From: Aminobacter aminovorans
GTDB taxonomy: Bacteria > Pseudomonadota > Alphaproteobacteria > Rhizobiales > Rhizobiaceae
Assembly (NCBI RefSeq): GCF_900445235.1
Contig: NZ_UFSM01000001.1
Span: 2,433,501-2,497,500 of the forward strand
Direction: 5' to 3'
Length of the DNA stretch: 64,000 bases
This document shows positions 17,669 to 29,464 of the stretch, in pieces. How positions within the stretch are numbered: position 1 is the stretch's first letter; every line of letters starts with the position of its first letter. The translations under genes and the position numbers were made by a program. A model generated the notes under the pieces. The model did not search any database and had not been told where the DNA came from. It saw nothing but the letters and a program-made list of their open reading frames with translations.

Positions 17669-18601
17669 TCACCGGGGAAGCGTCCGGTCGAGCCAACCGG
17701 CGAAATCGGCCATGATCGGTTCGCGGTTGATCTCGTTCAGGCTTTCGTGGCGGGTCTCGGGATAAACCTTTGAAACGAGATTCGAAAAACCCATCCGGCG
17801 CAACCGCCCGGCGAGCGCCTCGACAGCCTTGCCGCCATCGGTGGCGGGATCACGCTGACCGCCGACCAGATTGAACGGCAAATCCCTGCGCACGCCGGCG
17901 AAGTTGCTGTCGTCGGCACCGGCGAAGACGAGGTCGAAGACGTCGATCCACATCGACACCGACGCATCCCAACCGCAGAGCGGATCGGCGACGTAGGCGT
18001 CGACCTCGGCTTCGTCGCGCGACAGCCAGTCGAATTCGGTGCGTCGGTTGGGGATCTTCTTCGCCCAGTCGCCGAAGGTAAGTTTGGGCAGCATGCGGGA
18101 GGGCACGTCCGAGCCCAGCCGGAAGCGCTCCAAGGCGAGGATCGCCTGCGCCAGGCGGCCAAGGATACCGGCGGAGAAATTGGCGTTCCATATCGCGGCT
18201 GCAGCAACGCGTTCGGAGTGGCGCAGGACGAAATTGAGCGCGATCAACCCACCCATGGAATGGCCGAAGATGACCACCGGCAGGCTGGGATGCTGTTCGG
18301 CGATGCGGTCATGGATCGCAACTATGTCGGCGACAACGACGTCCAGCCCGTTCTTGCCGGCGAAACGGCCCTTGGGCGCGTCAGCGGCCATGGTCGCGCC
18401 ATGGCCGCGATGGTCGTGCGCGTAGACATGGCAGCCCTGCGCGGCGAGGAAATCGGCAAAACGTGCGTAGCGTGCGCCGTGTTCGGCGAGGCCGTGGTTG
18501 ATCTGGACAACGGCACGGGCAGAGGTGTCGGCGTGCCTGACATGAAGATTGAGTTTTGCCCCGGTCGGAGAGGCAAGCGTGGTGGTGGTGTCGAACGGCA
18601 T
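17669..18601 (-). CDS. Alpha/beta hydrolase, monoglyceride lipase/lysophospholipase-like
   Basis: A 310-residue serine hydrolase. The oxyanion region is HGLAEHGARY, the nucleophile elbow GHSMGG (Ser about 115), and the catalytic His lies in ETRHESLNE near the C-terminus. The motif set matches the Hydrolase_4 group that includes monoacylglycerol lipases and lysophospholipases. No signal peptide is seen, so it is cytoplasmic. It stands alone, 67 bp from the CoA transferase start. Confidence 0.83.
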   Translation of the reverse strand: MPFDTTTTLASPTGAKLNLHVRHADTSARAVVQINHGLAEHGARYARFADFLAAQGCHVYAHDHRGHGATMAADAPKGRFAGKNGLDVVVADIVAIHDRIAEQHPSLPVVIFGHSMGGLIALNFVLRHSERVAAAAIWNANFSAGILGRLAQAILALERFRLGSDVPSRMLPKLTFGDWAKKIPNRRTEFDWLSRDEAEVDAYVADPLCGWDASVSMWIDVFDLVFAGADDSNFAGVRRDLPFNLVGGQRDPATDGGKAVEALAGRLRRMGFSNLVSKVYPETRHESLNEINREPIMADFAGWLDRTLPR

Positions 18602-18704
18602 CGCTGTCTCCCCCTGTGCGGACTGTCGGGGAAGTGCGGTGCGCCCGTCAAGGCCGGCTGACCGCGGTGCACAGGGACAATGTCAGGAGCTGTCACGACT
18701 AGCC

Positions 18705-18732
18705 TTGTTCGGCGGAAGCCAGCCCATATATT
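18705..18732 (+). promoter_or_regulatory. Possible sigma-70 promoter of the ABC exporter
   Basis: TTGTTC and TATATT are 16 bp apart, about 70 bp upstream of the ATPase start in the gap between divergent genes. This is the only reasonable -35/-10 pair seen there. Confidence 0.4.
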
Positions 18733-18811
18733 GCGCTAACCCCAGAACCGGCCGCTCCGCCGGCATTTTTCGCGACTTTCCTTACCATTCCCAGCTGAAG
18801 TGATGATCGTC

Positions 18812-19738
18812 ATGCAGCCGATTATTTCCGTTTCCAATCTTTCAAAGACCTATGCGTCGGGCTTTTCGGCGCTGAAGGGCATCAATCTGGACATTCGCCG
18901 CGGCGAGATCTTTGCGTTGCTCGGACCCAACGGCGCCGGCAAGACGACGCTGATCAGCGTCATATGCGGCATCGTCAATCCGACCTCGGGCACCGTGCTG
19001 GCTGATGGCCACGACATCGTTCGCGACTATCGCGCGGCGCGCACACTGATTGGCCTGGTGCCGCAGGAACTGACGACCGATGCCTTCGAGACGGTGTGGG
19101 CGACGGTAAGCTTCAGCCGCGGCCTGTTCGGCAAGCCGGCCAACCCGGCCCACATCGAGAAGATCCTCAGGGATTTGTCCCTGTGGGACAAGAAGGACAA
19201 CAAGATCATCACGTTGTCGGGCGGCATGAAGCGCCGGGTGATGATCGCCAAGGCGCTGTCGCACGAGCCGCAGATCCTGTTCCTCGACGAACCCACCGCG
19301 GGCGTCGATGTCGAGCTGCGGCGCGACATGTGGGAGGTGGTGCGCCTGCTGCGCGAAACCGGCGTCACCATCATCCTGACCACGCACTACATCGAGGAAG
19401 CCGAGCAGATGGCCGACCGTGTCGGCGTGATAAGCCATGGCGAGATCATCCTGGTCGAGGAAAAGGCCGAGCTGATGCGCAAGCTTGGCCGCAAGCAACT
19501 GACGCTGCAACTGCAGCAGCCGCTGGAGCAGGTGCCGCCGGCGCTTTCGAGCCACGGGCTCGAATTGTCCGAAGACGGCAACGAGCTCGTCTACACCTAC
19601 GACACGCAAGGCGAGCGGACGGGCATCACGGCCCTGCTCAAGGACCTCAACGACGCCGGAATCCGCTTCCGCGACCTGCAGACCAAGCAGAGTTCGCTGG
19701 AAGAGATTTTCGTCAATCTGGTGAGTGAACGGCGATGA
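18812..19738 (+). CDS. ABC-2 exporter ATP-binding protein (YadG-like)
   Basis: A 308-residue ATPase with Walker [12 protein letters not shown], signature [10 protein letters not shown], Walker [15 protein letters not shown] and switch His [11 protein letters not shown]-terminal extension of about 70 residues is usual for drug/lipid exporters of the DrrA/YadG group. ATG 18812 is chosen because [14 protein letters not shown] is the usual family start; GTG 18800 and ATG 18803 are in frame. It pairs with the permease that overlaps its stop. Substrate unknown. Confidence 0.87.
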   Translation: MQPIISVSNLSKTYASGFSALKGINLDIRRGEIFALLGPNGAGKTTLISVICGIVNPTSGTVLADGHDIVRDYRAARTLIGLVPQELTTDAFETVWATVSFSRGLFGKPANPAHIEKILRDLSLWDKKDNKIITLSGGMKRRVMIAKALSHEPQILFLDEPTAGVDVELRRDMWEVVRLLRETGVTIILTTHYIEEAEQMADRVGVISHGEIILVEEKAELMRKLGRKQLTLQLQQPLEQVPPALSSHGLELSEDGNELVYTYDTQGERTGITALLKDLNDAGIRFRDLQTKQSSLEEIFVNLVSERR

Positions 19739-20496
19739 ATTTTTACGCGATCCGCGCAATCTATCTGTTCGAAATGGCGCGTACATGGCGCACGCTGCTG
19801 CAGAGCATCGTTTCGCCCGTCATCTCGACTTCGCTCTATTTCGTCGTCTTCGGTGCGGCCATCGGCTCGCGCATCAGCGAGATCAACGGCATCAGCTACG
19901 GCGCTTTCATCGTGCCCGGCCTGGTCATGCTGTCGCTGTTGACCCAGAGCATTTCCAATGCATCGTTCGGCATTTACTTCCCGAAATTCGTCGGCACCAT
20001 CTACGAGCTTTTGTCGGCGCCGGTGTCCTATCTGGAGATCGTCATTGCCTATGTCGGGGCGGCGGCGTCGAAGTCGATCATCCTCGGCCTGATCATCCTG
20101 GCGACCGCGGCGCTGTTCGTGCCGCTGCAGGTCCAGCATCCGGTCTGGATGCTGCTGTTTTTGGTGCTGACGGCAGTGACCTTCAGCCTGTTCGGCTTCA
20201 TTATCGGCATCTGGGCGCGCAGTTTCGAGCAGCTGCAGCTGGTGCCGCTGCTGATCATCACCCCGCTGACCTTCCTGGGTGGCAGCTTCTACTCCATCGA
20301 CATGCTGCCGCCGTTCTGGCGCACGGTGTCGCTGTTCAATCCGGTGGTCTATCTGGTCAGCGGCTTCCGCTGGAGCTTCTTCGGCGTATCCGACGTCAAT
20401 GTCGGCATCAGCCTCGGCATGACGCTGGTGTTCCTGGCGGCCTGCCTTGCCGCCGTCTGGTGGATCTTCAGGACCGGCTGGCGCATCAAGGTGTAG
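19735..20496 (+). CDS. ABC-2 type permease (YadH-like)
   Basis: A 253-residue membrane protein with six predicted spans and the ABC-2 motif [20 protein letters not shown] in the fourth-fifth span region. Its ATG overlaps the ATPase stop (ATGA), indicating a two-gene exporter. It ends just before the palindromic element at 20515, which may stop transcription toward the convergent cation transporter. Confidence 0.87.
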   Translation: MNFYAIRAIYLFEMARTWRTLLQSIVSPVISTSLYFVVFGAAIGSRISEINGISYGAFIVPGLVMLSLLTQSISNASFGIYFPKFVGTIYELLSAPVSYLEIVIAYVGAAASKSIILGLIILATAALFVPLQVQHPVWMLLFLVLTAVTFSLFGFIIGIWARSFEQLQLVPLLIITPLTFLGGSFYSIDMLPPFWRTVSLFNPVVYLVSGFRWSFFGVSDVNVGISLGMTLVFLAACLAAVWWIFRTGWRIKV

Positions 20497-20514
20497 GCGG
20501 GCGACTTGTTGTTG

Positions 20515-20558
20515 GAGCATGATCCCGAAACCGGTTTCCGCCTTTCGGGATCATGCTC
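20515..20558. repeat. Short palindromic repeat (RIME-like GAGCATGATC element)
   Basis: Perfect 16-bp arms GAGCATGATCCCGAAA and TTTCGGGATCATGCTC flank a 12-bp loop. This GAGCATGATC...GATCATGCTC signature is a dispersed intergenic palindrome of rhizobial genomes, recalled rather than searched. It lies between converging genes and could form a hairpin in both transcripts. Confidence 0.75.
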
Positions 20559-20579
20559 TAGCTGCTCCGCCCACTCCTT

Positions 20580-21497
20580 CTACTCCGCCCACTCCTTGTC
20601 GGCGGTGAAGGCGATCGTCAGCCAGCGGTCGGGACCTTCATCGCCCAGGGCGTCGCCGATCTCGTTGCGCAGGGCGTCCCATTGCTCGATGGTCTTGGCA
20701 GGCCAGCCGGGCGGGACGATGAAATAGAGCTCGACCTGCATCAGGCGGCCGACCTTGGCGACATAGGCGCGATAAGAAACGAAGCCGTGCTTCTTCACCG
20801 TTGAGCGGGCGACCTCGTCGACATGCGCCTTGAGTGCCTCCGGCGTGATCAGCAGAATATCGGAGAACGCCTGGCGGATGGTGCCGACGGGCATAGGGAT
20901 GATGACCAGGCAGACAAGCGCCAGCACCGCCGGATCGACATAGGGCGCTGTCCAGGCAAATTCGGTGCCTTCGACCAGCCAACCGCCGATGAAGGCGATC
21001 AGCAACGCTGCGGTGATGCCGCCAGACATCATCCAGGCGGTGACGTCGAGGCGCACGAAGTCGGACTGGATCGTCCGGTTGGCACGGCTGCCGATGAAGG
21101 CCATGGTCAGGCAGGCGGCAAGCGTGACCGCCGCATAAATGATGGCGTAGTCGAATTCTAGATGGTGTCCGCCGGCCAAAAGGTTGGCGACGGCGTTGAT
21201 CAGCGCATAGCAGGACACGCTGATCAGGACGATGCCGTTGAGGCCAAGCACGATGGGCTCGAGATGCCAGAAGCCAAACGAGAAGCGCTTGTGCAGGCGG
21301 CGGTTGTGGGTGGCATTGCTGGTGATGAGGCGGGCGACGATCAGCGCCAAAATGGTCATCGTCGCATCGGCGAGCGAATAGGCGCCGTCGAAGGCAATCG
21401 AAAAGGAGCCGCTGAGGACGCCGAAAACGATGCCGAACAGCGCGACGACAAACGTCACGGCGATCGACATCCGAAGCAGATTGGTTTCGGTTTTCAT
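20580..21497 (-). CDS. Cation diffusion facilitator family transporter
   Basis: A 305-residue CDF protein with five to six spans. The second span has the metal-site pattern FDGAYSLADAT, the cytoplasmic loop RFSFGFWHLEPI matches family layout, and a later span has the partner site RLDVTAWMMSG. The C-terminal cytoplasmic domain runs from about residue 215. It should export divalent metal such as zinc, iron or manganese by proton antiport; the ion cannot be assigned. Confidence 0.83.
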   Translation of the reverse strand: MKTETNLLRMSIAVTFVVALFGIVFGVLSGSFSIAFDGAYSLADATMTILALIVARLITSNATHNRRLHKRFSFGFWHLEPIVLGLNGIVLISVSCYALINAVANLLAGGHHLEFDYAIIYAAVTLAACLTMAFIGSRANRTIQSDFVRLDVTAWMMSGGITAALLIAFIGGWLVEGTEFAWTAPYVDPAVLALVCLVIIPMPVGTIRQAFSDILLITPEALKAHVDEVARSTVKKHGFVSYRAYVAKVGRLMQVELYFIVPPGWPAKTIEQWDALRNEIGDALGDEGPDRWLTIAFTADKEWAE

Positions 21498-21560
21498 GCC
21501 TCAGCTATGAAATAGCCGCCTGCCGATGTCCACCGTCGGCGGGATCGAGGTCGTTTTGTC

Positions 21561-22994
21561 TCAGATACTCTTGCCGTTCGACGCCAGGCGGAAGCTTTCG
21601 CGGCCGCCGCTCGGCACCACGATCATCTGCTTGACCTTGCCCTGCTTGAAAGCGGTGAGGAAGCGCTTGTAGTCGGCAAAGGCGACGCATCCATGCGACT
21701 CCTCGCGACCGCCGCGCAGCAAATAGCTGTGCGTCAGGAAGCCGTCGCGGCCATATTTGTTCTTGCCGTCGACCGGCAGCATACGGATCGCCTCGACGCC
21801 GTGGAAGCGGCTCTCGCGCATCTTGAGATTGTAGGTGTGGGGCGGGGTCGGTCCGTTCATCTTGACGTGGACGTAGCGCGGGTTGTCGGCCATGTTGCCG
21901 ATGCCGGAATGTGCTTCGAGCACGCTGCCGTCGGGCATGTAGACCTTGGCGGCGCTGATGTCATAGACGGCGACGCCGTTGCCGGCTCTCGTCTTGCCGC
22001 CGAACAGGCTGCGCAGCGACTGGCCGAGGGTGCTGCCCGGCTTGTCCTCGGGAATTTCCGGGCGCGCATAGGCGAGCTTCGCAGGTTTTTGCGCTTCGGG
22101 CTTTTCGGCGACCCTTGGCGCTTCGGATTCCGGCGTGCCGGCATCCGCCTTGCCGGCGTCGGCAGGCCTAGGCGCGGTCGCTTCGGGGCGAAGTTCCGGA
22201 CGGGGACCAGCGGTCGGCGTTTCGGCATAATCAGGCAGGGCAGCCGCTTCCGCTTCGGCCTGTGCCGCGGCGAGGCCTTCCTCGGAAGGGCCGGTCAGCA
22301 AGGTCGACAGCGCGGTGTCGGCGGTGCCGCCAGGTGACGGATCTGCATAAGCGAGGATGGTCGGGCGCTCTGCGACCGAAGCGGGCAATACCGGCTGGTC
22401 GGCGTCCGTTGTGGCGGCGGCAAGCTGCTGCAGTTCGACCGAGCTGGCCGAAAACAGGCTGGCGAGCTTCTTCGAGCTGAGGTCGGCTTGGCTGGCTATG
22501 GTGTCGAAGCGGGCGGCGTGGCCGTTTGCGGGCACAGCAGCCGCGACAGCAGTATGACGGGCGGACTTGCCCAAGCCGCCGGTCAGGCTGGCCGTGACCG
22601 CGGGTCTGGCATTGTTGACGGAAATCAGGGGCTTGGCTGAGGCGACCAGCCGCGATGCCTTGTCGGTGCTGACATATGCGGTGAGCCGTGCCTGTCTGAT
22701 GGTCGCCGGCTGCGCATAGGGCTTGGGCGTGAAGTGGGCCGGATCGAAAGCGTTGACATTGCCCATGGCGGCCATGCCAGCCATCGACCATGCGGCCATA
22801 CCGGCGAAAGCCGTGCCGGCACAGGCGATGACAAATGGGCGCAACAGACGGCGCAAGGATCGTGGACGAACGATTTTACTCAAACGCGTAGCAGACCAGT
22901 TGTCCCGCAACGTCGTGCGGCCGGCGAAGCGACCGCAGTGCGTGATTTCCGGAATGTCCCCAACTCGACAGAACGATGGAGAAAGGATGGACAA
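21561..22994 (-). CDS. DUF2778 (Tlde1-like) peptidoglycan L,D-transpeptidase-type protein
   Basis: A protein of up to 477 residues. A basic N-terminus and one membrane/signal segment (about 50-77) are followed by some 260 residues rich in Ala, Pro and Glu. The C-terminal domain has AHSGIGNMADNPRYVHVKMN and the active-site motif SHGCVAFADYKRF, with His and Cys at about 435. DUF2778/Tlde1 proteins act on peptidoglycan peptides. The maximal frame starts at TTG 22994; TTG 22883 is also possible and no convincing ribosome site decides it. No immunity or secretion gene is adjacent, so a housekeeping wall role seems likelier than a toxin. Confidence 0.72.
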   Translation of the reverse strand: MSILSPSFCRVGDIPEITHCGRFAGRTTLRDNWSATRLSKIVRPRSLRRLLRPFVIACAGTAFAGMAAWSMAGMAAMGNVNAFDPAHFTPKPYAQPATIRQARLTAYVSTDKASRLVASAKPLISVNNARPAVTASLTGGLGKSARHTAVAAAVPANGHAARFDTIASQADLSSKKLASLFSASSVELQQLAAATTDADQPVLPASVAERPTILAYADPSPGGTADTALSTLLTGPSEEGLAAAQAEAEAAALPDYAETPTAGPRPELRPEATAPRPADAGKADAGTPESEAPRVAEKPEAQKPAKLAYARPEIPEDKPGSTLGQSLRSLFGGKTRAGNGVAVYDISAAKVYMPDGSVLEAHSGIGNMADNPRYVHVKMNGPTPPHTYNLKMRESRFHGVEAIRMLPVDGKNKYGRDGFLTHSYLLRGGREESHGCVAFADYKRFLTAFKQGKVKQMIVVPSGGRESFRLASNGKSI

Positions 22995-23153
22995 ATGTGG
23001 TTAATTTTTGCTTTGCGTTTGAGCCAAACATCGCAGGCCCGGCATTCGGGCCCCGCGGACCCTGCGTCAACGGCCTCCGCCGGTACGGCGCTGCATGTCC
23101 AACGCCAGTATAGGCGTCAGTCCAGATGAGAACTGGGCAAGAGAATATCGAGG

Positions 23154-24593
23154 TCAGCCAAGCGTGTTCTTATGGATGATGCCGTCCTTCATGATCACGA
23201 CCATGTTCTTGCCTGGCTCGTTGATCAGGTCGATATTTTCGAGCGGATTGCCGTCCAGAAGGAGCATGTCGGCGAGGGCGCCTTGTTCGATCACGCCGAG
23301 CTTGCCGGGATAGGGATTGCGCAGACTGGACAGCGCCAGCAGCTGCGCATTCCCCGATGTTGCCATGCGGAGTGCCTCGGCATTGGTGTAGAAATTGCTG
23401 AGATGGGTAAACATGACGCTCTGGCGCGCGGTCATTGCAGGTGAAAACAGCACATCCGAACCCCACGCGGTTCTGATGCCATGCTTGCGAACAAACTCGT
23501 AGACTTTGGGAGTGCCGGCGAACAGCTGCTGGATGCGTTCCGCGCTTGGACCGGTCTGGGGCTCCGCATCCTCGACGGTGAGGAATGGCTGCATGCTGAG
23601 CCATACGTCTTTTTCGGCAAAGAGCTTTGCCGTCTCCTCATCCATCAGGTGCGCATGCTCGACGCAGGCCGCCCCGGCGTTGATCGCCCTCTGAACGGTG
23701 TTCGGGGCATAAGCGTGGACGGTGACGTATGTATTCCAGTCTTTTGCCACCGAGACGGCAGCGCGTATCTCGTCTTCGGCAAAGGTCGACATGTCGAGCG
23801 GGCTGCGCGGCGACGAAACCCCGCCACCGCCAACCAGCTTGATCTGCGATGCCCCCTGGATCAACTGCTCGCGGATGCGCATCTTCAGGTCGGGGATGCC
23901 GTCGACGATCGCGTTGGCTCCCATCAGTTCGCCGATGCTGAGCTGGTTGCCATTTCGCGGGATCTCCGTCGGCATGCGCAAATCGCCATGGCCTCCGGTC
24001 GTGGTGATCATCGCTCCGCAGGGAAAGATGCGCGGGCCCGGAACAATGCCGCTGTCGACGGCCTGTTTGAACGAGAAAACCGGCCCACCCAGATCTCGGA
24101 CCGTGGTGAAGCCGCGGAGCAAGGTGCGCTCTGCCTCGGCCGTAGTGGCAGCAAAGATGATACCCGGATCGCCAGCCAGCAATACGTTCAACGGCACCGC
24201 CGCAAAGACCGTATGCCAGTGGGCGTCGATCAGGCCCGGCATGAGCACGCGATCGCCGCAGTCGATGACAGTTGCGTCGGAAGGAGCTGCGCTGTTAGTC
24301 GTGTCTACGGCTGCGACACGGTTGCCTTCGACCAGCACCTGAACGCCTGCCTTGAGTGTATCGGACGTGCCGTCGAACAGCCTGAGCCGGCGGAAGAGGG
24401 TTTTGGGTGACAGGCTGGATGTCTGAGCCAGGGAAGGCGAAGCAAGAGCGGTAAAGGATGCTCCCATGCCCGCCATGAAGCCGCGTCGCGTAAGGACCTC
24501 AAGGCGTTGCGATGCTTGCTGGATCTCTGGGCTGAAGCAGCCGCAGGCTGTTCCATGGACAAGGTGCTGGTAGGTATTCCCCAAGCGGAGCAT
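23154..24593 (-). CDS. Tat-exported imidazolonepropionase-like amidohydrolase
   Basis: A 479-residue metal-dependent hydrolase. A twin-arginine signal is visible (TRRGFMAG, then an Ala-rich segment ending SLAQT), so it is probably periplasmic and folded before export. The catalytic barrel shows DAHWHTVF, a Lys in SQIKLVGGG, VTVHAYA, VEHAHLMD and the Asp in TAWGSDVLF. It groups with prolidase/imidazolonepropionase-like enzymes of uncertain substrate. ATG 24593 is preceded by GGGGGG; a GTG 30 bases upstream is less likely. Confidence 0.82.
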   Translation of the reverse strand: MLRLGNTYQHLVHGTACGCFSPEIQQASQRLEVLTRRGFMAGMGASFTALASPSLAQTSSLSPKTLFRRLRLFDGTSDTLKAGVQVLVEGNRVAAVDTTNSAAPSDATVIDCGDRVLMPGLIDAHWHTVFAAVPLNVLLAGDPGIIFAATTAEAERTLLRGFTTVRDLGGPVFSFKQAVDSGIVPGPRIFPCGAMITTTGGHGDLRMPTEIPRNGNQLSIGELMGANAIVDGIPDLKMRIREQLIQGASQIKLVGGGGVSSPRSPLDMSTFAEDEIRAAVSVAKDWNTYVTVHAYAPNTVQRAINAGAACVEHAHLMDEETAKLFAEKDVWLSMQPFLTVEDAEPQTGPSAERIQQLFAGTPKVYEFVRKHGIRTAWGSDVLFSPAMTARQSVMFTHLSNFYTNAEALRMATSGNAQLLALSSLRNPYPGKLGVIEQGALADMLLLDGNPLENIDLINEPGKNMVVIMKDGIIHKNTLG

Positions 24594-24850
24594 TGCATCC
24601 CCCCAAAAGCACTTTCTAGCCACGGCAATTTAGACCCATGGCAGCTATTGGCAACCAGCGATGTTGGGTCGGCGGGATTGTCGTAAAGGCTTTCCCCCGC
24701 CCGCCATCGGACAGGGGCGGGGTGCGGCGGTAAGCTGTCCGCCTTTGCGGCGCATCGCAGCCATATGTGCCCCGAAAGCATTTGCCGTTTGGGGTGGGAT
24801 GGCCTACATAGCGCGCAAATCTCCGTTCACCTGAAGCAGGATACGCGCGC

Positions 24851-26500
<1,650 letters not shown>

Positions 26501-26507
26501 CAGACCA

Positions 26508-26541
26508 AGAAAACGCCCCGCCCAAAGCGGGGCGTTTTTGT
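26508..26541 (+). terminator. Rho-independent terminator of ettA
   Basis: AAAACGCCCCGC pairs with GCGGGGCGTTTT around a CCAAA loop, followed by TTTTTGTTTT. It lies directly after the ettA stop, and A residues on the left arm could let it work on both strands. Confidence 0.9.
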
Positions 26542-26617
26542 TTTCTGCCCGCTGCCTTGCGTAGCTGGACGTAAAACGCCTTCGCACTTCCTGGAATTGC
26601 TTTTTGGAGTCTCCGAC

Positions 26618-27385
26618 ATGAAGGACTGGTCCGCCGCGCAGTATCTCAAATTCGAGGACGAGCGGACGCGGCCGTCCCGGGACCTTCTGGCGCAGATCCC
26701 GCTGGAGCGGCCGAGGCGAGTGGTCGACATCGGCTGTGGGCCCGGCAATTCGACCGAGCTTCTGGTCGAGCGTTGGCCGGATTCGGAGGTTTCCGGCTTC
26801 GACACGTCGCCGGACATGATCGAGCAGGCCAGGCAGCGGCTCCCCGGCGTCGAGTTCAAGCTCGCCAATACGCGCGACTGGACACCCGACGAGCCCATCG
26901 ACGTGATCTTCGCCAATGCCGTGTTCCAGTGGCTGCCGGACCATCAGGCCGTTCTGGCCCGCCTGATGACGCTGCTCGCCCCGGGCGGGTACCTCGCAGT
27001 GCAGATGCCCGACAATATCGGCGAGCCGTCGCATATGGCGATGCGCGAGACCGCAGCCGCAGTGCCGTTCGCCGCCAGGATCGCAGGCGCCGCCCGCGCG
27101 CAATTGCCATCGGTCGCTTCATATTATGACCTGCTCGTGCCGCTGTCGGCGCGGGTCGACATCTGGCACACGGTCTACAACCACCCGCTGGCCGATGCCG
27201 CCGCGATCGTCGAGTGGGTCAAGGGCACGGGGCTGAAGCCTTTCGTCGATCCGCTCGACCCGGCCGAGCGCGAAGCCTATCTCGCCGCCTACACGGCGCG
27301 CATCGCCGCTGCCTATCCGCCCGCCGCCGACGGCAAGGTGCTGCTGCGCTTCCCCCGGCTGTTCATGGTGGCCCAGCGCGCCTAG
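26618..27385 (+). CDS. tam: Trans-aconitate 2-methyltransferase
   Basis: A 255-residue SAM-dependent methyltransferase. The start [19 protein letters not shown] and motif [15 protein letters not shown] (about 34-47) are characteristic of Tam, as is [12 protein letters not shown]. It methylates trans-aconitate, an inhibitor formed from the citric-acid-cycle intermediate cis-aconitate. ATG 26618 has TTGGAG eleven bases upstream and is preferred to TTG 26597. It forms its own unit after the ettA terminator. Confidence 0.92.
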   Translation: MKDWSAAQYLKFEDERTRPSRDLLAQIPLERPRRVVDIGCGPGNSTELLVERWPDSEVSGFDTSPDMIEQARQRLPGVEFKLANTRDWTPDEPIDVIFANAVFQWLPDHQAVLARLMTLLAPGGYLAVQMPDNIGEPSHMAMRETAAAVPFAARIAGAARAQLPSVASYYDLLVPLSARVDIWHTVYNHPLADAAAIVEWVKGTGLKPFVDPLDPAEREAYLAAYTARIAAAYPPAADGKVLLRFPRLFMVAQRA

Positions 27386-27597
27386 GCCGAGGATAGGACG
27401 GGATATCGGCGCAAGTGTTGCGCGCGGGGCGTATTCGAACGCCTCCATGTGACGTAAGCTGCCCGGTGGCGAGTCCGGTGAGACGGGGGCTGGATGCGCC
27501 GGGCCTGATGGCTCCATTTTCGTCGCTGGAGCATGGGTTTTTCCGAAGCGGTAACTGCTATCGGGCATGCTGCGGAAATTCAGGCATGGACGGTCTT

Positions 27598-28719
27598 ATG
27601 CATCGCGTCATCATCAGCGGAATCGGCGTTGAAATCCCCGAGGCCTCCATCAGCAACGACGAACTCGTCGAAAGCTTCAACGCCTGGGCCGATATCGAGA
27701 ATATCAGGCGCGAAGCGGCAGGGCAGGAGCCGATCAAGAAATCGGACAGTGAATTCATCGTCTATGCCTCCGGGGTGAAGAACCGGCACGTCCACACGCT
27801 CGACGGCATCCTCGATCCTGGACGGATGACCCCGCGCATCGCTGCGCGGATCGACGACGAACTGTCTGTCGAAGCGGAGTTTGGTGTCGCCTCCGCGCGC
27901 AAGGCGCTGACCCATGCCGGGCTCTCCGGCGCCGACATCGACATGGTGATCTGTGCTGCCTCGCACCAGCAGAGGCCCTATCCGGCAATATCGATCGAAA
28001 TCCAGAAGGAGCTCGGCATCGAGGGCGGCGCCTTCGACATGAGCCTCGGCTGCTCGTCGGCTGCGGCAGCCCTGCATGTCGCTTTCAATCTCGTCCGCTC
28101 GGGCGGGCAGAAGCGCGTGCTGATCGTGACGCCCGAGATCATAACCGGACACCTCAATTTCCGCGACCGCCAGACGCATTTCATATTCGGCGACGCCTCG
28201 GTGGCGATGGTCGTCGAGGCTATTGGAGCCAAGGAGACCCGGCCGGGGCGCTTCGAGATGCTCGACACGCGCAACTGGACGCAGTTCTCCAACAACATCC
28301 GCACCAATTTCGGCTTCCTGCTGCGTGCCGGCCAGGAAAACACCTCCGTCGTCGAGATGGAGGGCAACATGATCAAGCAGGTCGGCAACAAGGTGTTCAA
28401 GGAAGTGACGCATGCGGCGCATCGCTTTATCACCGCCTTCCTCGCCGACCATGGCATGACACCGTCCGACATCAGGCGCTACTGGCTGCACCAGGCAAAT
28501 GCGCGCATGAACGCGATGATCCTGAAGCTGGCGCTCGGCCATGACGCCGACCACGACAAGGCGCCGATGGTGCTGGAGCGGCTGGGCAACACGGCGGCGG
28601 CAGGTGCTGTCATCGCGCTTAAGGAAAATCACGAGGACATGAAGGCGGGTGACCACGGGCTGATCTGCGCCTTCGGCGCCGGCTACTCGATCGGCGGCGC
28701 TCTGGTCCGCATGATGTGA
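27598..28719 (+). CDS. Beta-ketoacyl-ACP synthase III-like enzyme (FabH family)
   Basis: A 373-residue thiolase-fold enzyme with the FabH triad: Cys about 152 in SLGCSSAAA, His in YWLHQANARM and Asn in RLGNTAAAG. It is longer than housekeeping FabH (about 320) because of an N-terminal insertion (about 20-80). It may start acyl chains from an unusual primer or make a specialised lipid. ATG 27598 fits the start MHRVIISG; ATG 27586 is four codons upstream. The 212-bp region before it shows no other gene. Confidence 0.83.
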   Translation: MHRVIISGIGVEIPEASISNDELVESFNAWADIENIRREAAGQEPIKKSDSEFIVYASGVKNRHVHTLDGILDPGRMTPRIAARIDDELSVEAEFGVASARKALTHAGLSGADIDMVICAASHQQRPYPAISIEIQKELGIEGGAFDMSLGCSSAAAALHVAFNLVRSGGQKRVLIVTPEIITGHLNFRDRQTHFIFGDASVAMVVEAIGAKETRPGRFEMLDTRNWTQFSNNIRTNFGFLLRAGQENTSVVEMEGNMIKQVGNKVFKEVTHAAHRFITAFLADHGMTPSDIRRYWLHQANARMNAMILKLALGHDADHDKAPMVLERLGNTAAAGAVIALKENHEDMKAGDHGLICAFGAGYSIGGALVRMM

Positions 28720-28830
28720 AGCGATCGCCCGGGGATCGATCAGGCCGGATGATCGCTGGGATCAGGCTTTTTGTCTGGATTTTGCGTGGCAGGCCGTTCA
28801 AAGCAGCAGTCCGAAACCGAGAGGCCAAAG

Positions 28831-29448
28831 ATGCTCGATCCGACCATGCACCGCGACGGCGAACCTGAAATCCTGCCGGGCCGCAAGCTCGCCGCGCGCA
28901 TTGCCGGCGTCTACCTTGCGCCGGCGGACCATTTCGTCACCCGGGCGGTGGAGGCGCTGCCGCTGACCTTCGAGGGCATCATCGGTGACGTCCATGCCGG
29001 CCACACCAGGCGCTCGGGTGGGCGCGAACCGTGGTATCCGCGCGGCACCGAGATGCGCAACGAGCGGCAATTGTCGATCGTCGCAGCCGACGAGATGGCG
29101 ATCGTTGCCGAGCGCATGGGGCTTGCCGAGATCAAACCGGAATGGATCGGCGCCAATCTCCTGCTCGACGGCGTGCCGATGCTGTCGATGTTGCCTTCGG
29201 GCACCATGCTGTTCTTCAAGGGTGGCGTGACGATCAAGATCGACGGCCAGAACGCGCCATGCCGCGTCGCCGGCCGCTCGATCGCCGAGCATGCCGGAAT
29301 GGCCGACCACGACGCCGGCTCGCTGCTGTTTCCCAAAGTGTCGCGCCGCCTGCGCGGGCTTGTCGGCTGGGTCGAGAAGCCCGGCACAATATCGGCCGGC
29401 GAAGAGGTCTCGGTGCGGGTGCCCGAGCAGTGGATCTACAGGGCGTGA
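28831..29448 (+). CDS. MOSC domain protein
   Basis: A 205-residue single MOSC domain protein. The conserved Cys sits in GQNAPCRVAGR (about 145). MOSC domains carry sulfur in molybdenum-cofactor sulfurases and in detoxifying molybdenum enzymes such as YiiM/YcbX. No molybdenum gene is nearby, so the pathway is open. ATG 28831 has GAGAGG nine bases upstream. Confidence 0.83.
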   Translation: MLDPTMHRDGEPEILPGRKLAARIAGVYLAPADHFVTRAVEALPLTFEGIIGDVHAGHTRRSGGREPWYPRGTEMRNERQLSIVAADEMAIVAERMGLAEIKPEWIGANLLLDGVPMLSMLPSGTMLFFKGGVTIKIDGQNAPCRVAGRSIAEHAGMADHDAGSLLFPKVSRRLRGLVGWVEKPGTISAGEEVSVRVPEQWIYRA

Positions 29449-29464
29449 GCACAGCCCCTGCCGG

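Noticed and set aside
27520..27575. Second GAGCATG-type palindromic repeat
   Set aside because: Only one arm resembles the element at 20515-20558 and no proper complementary arm is present.
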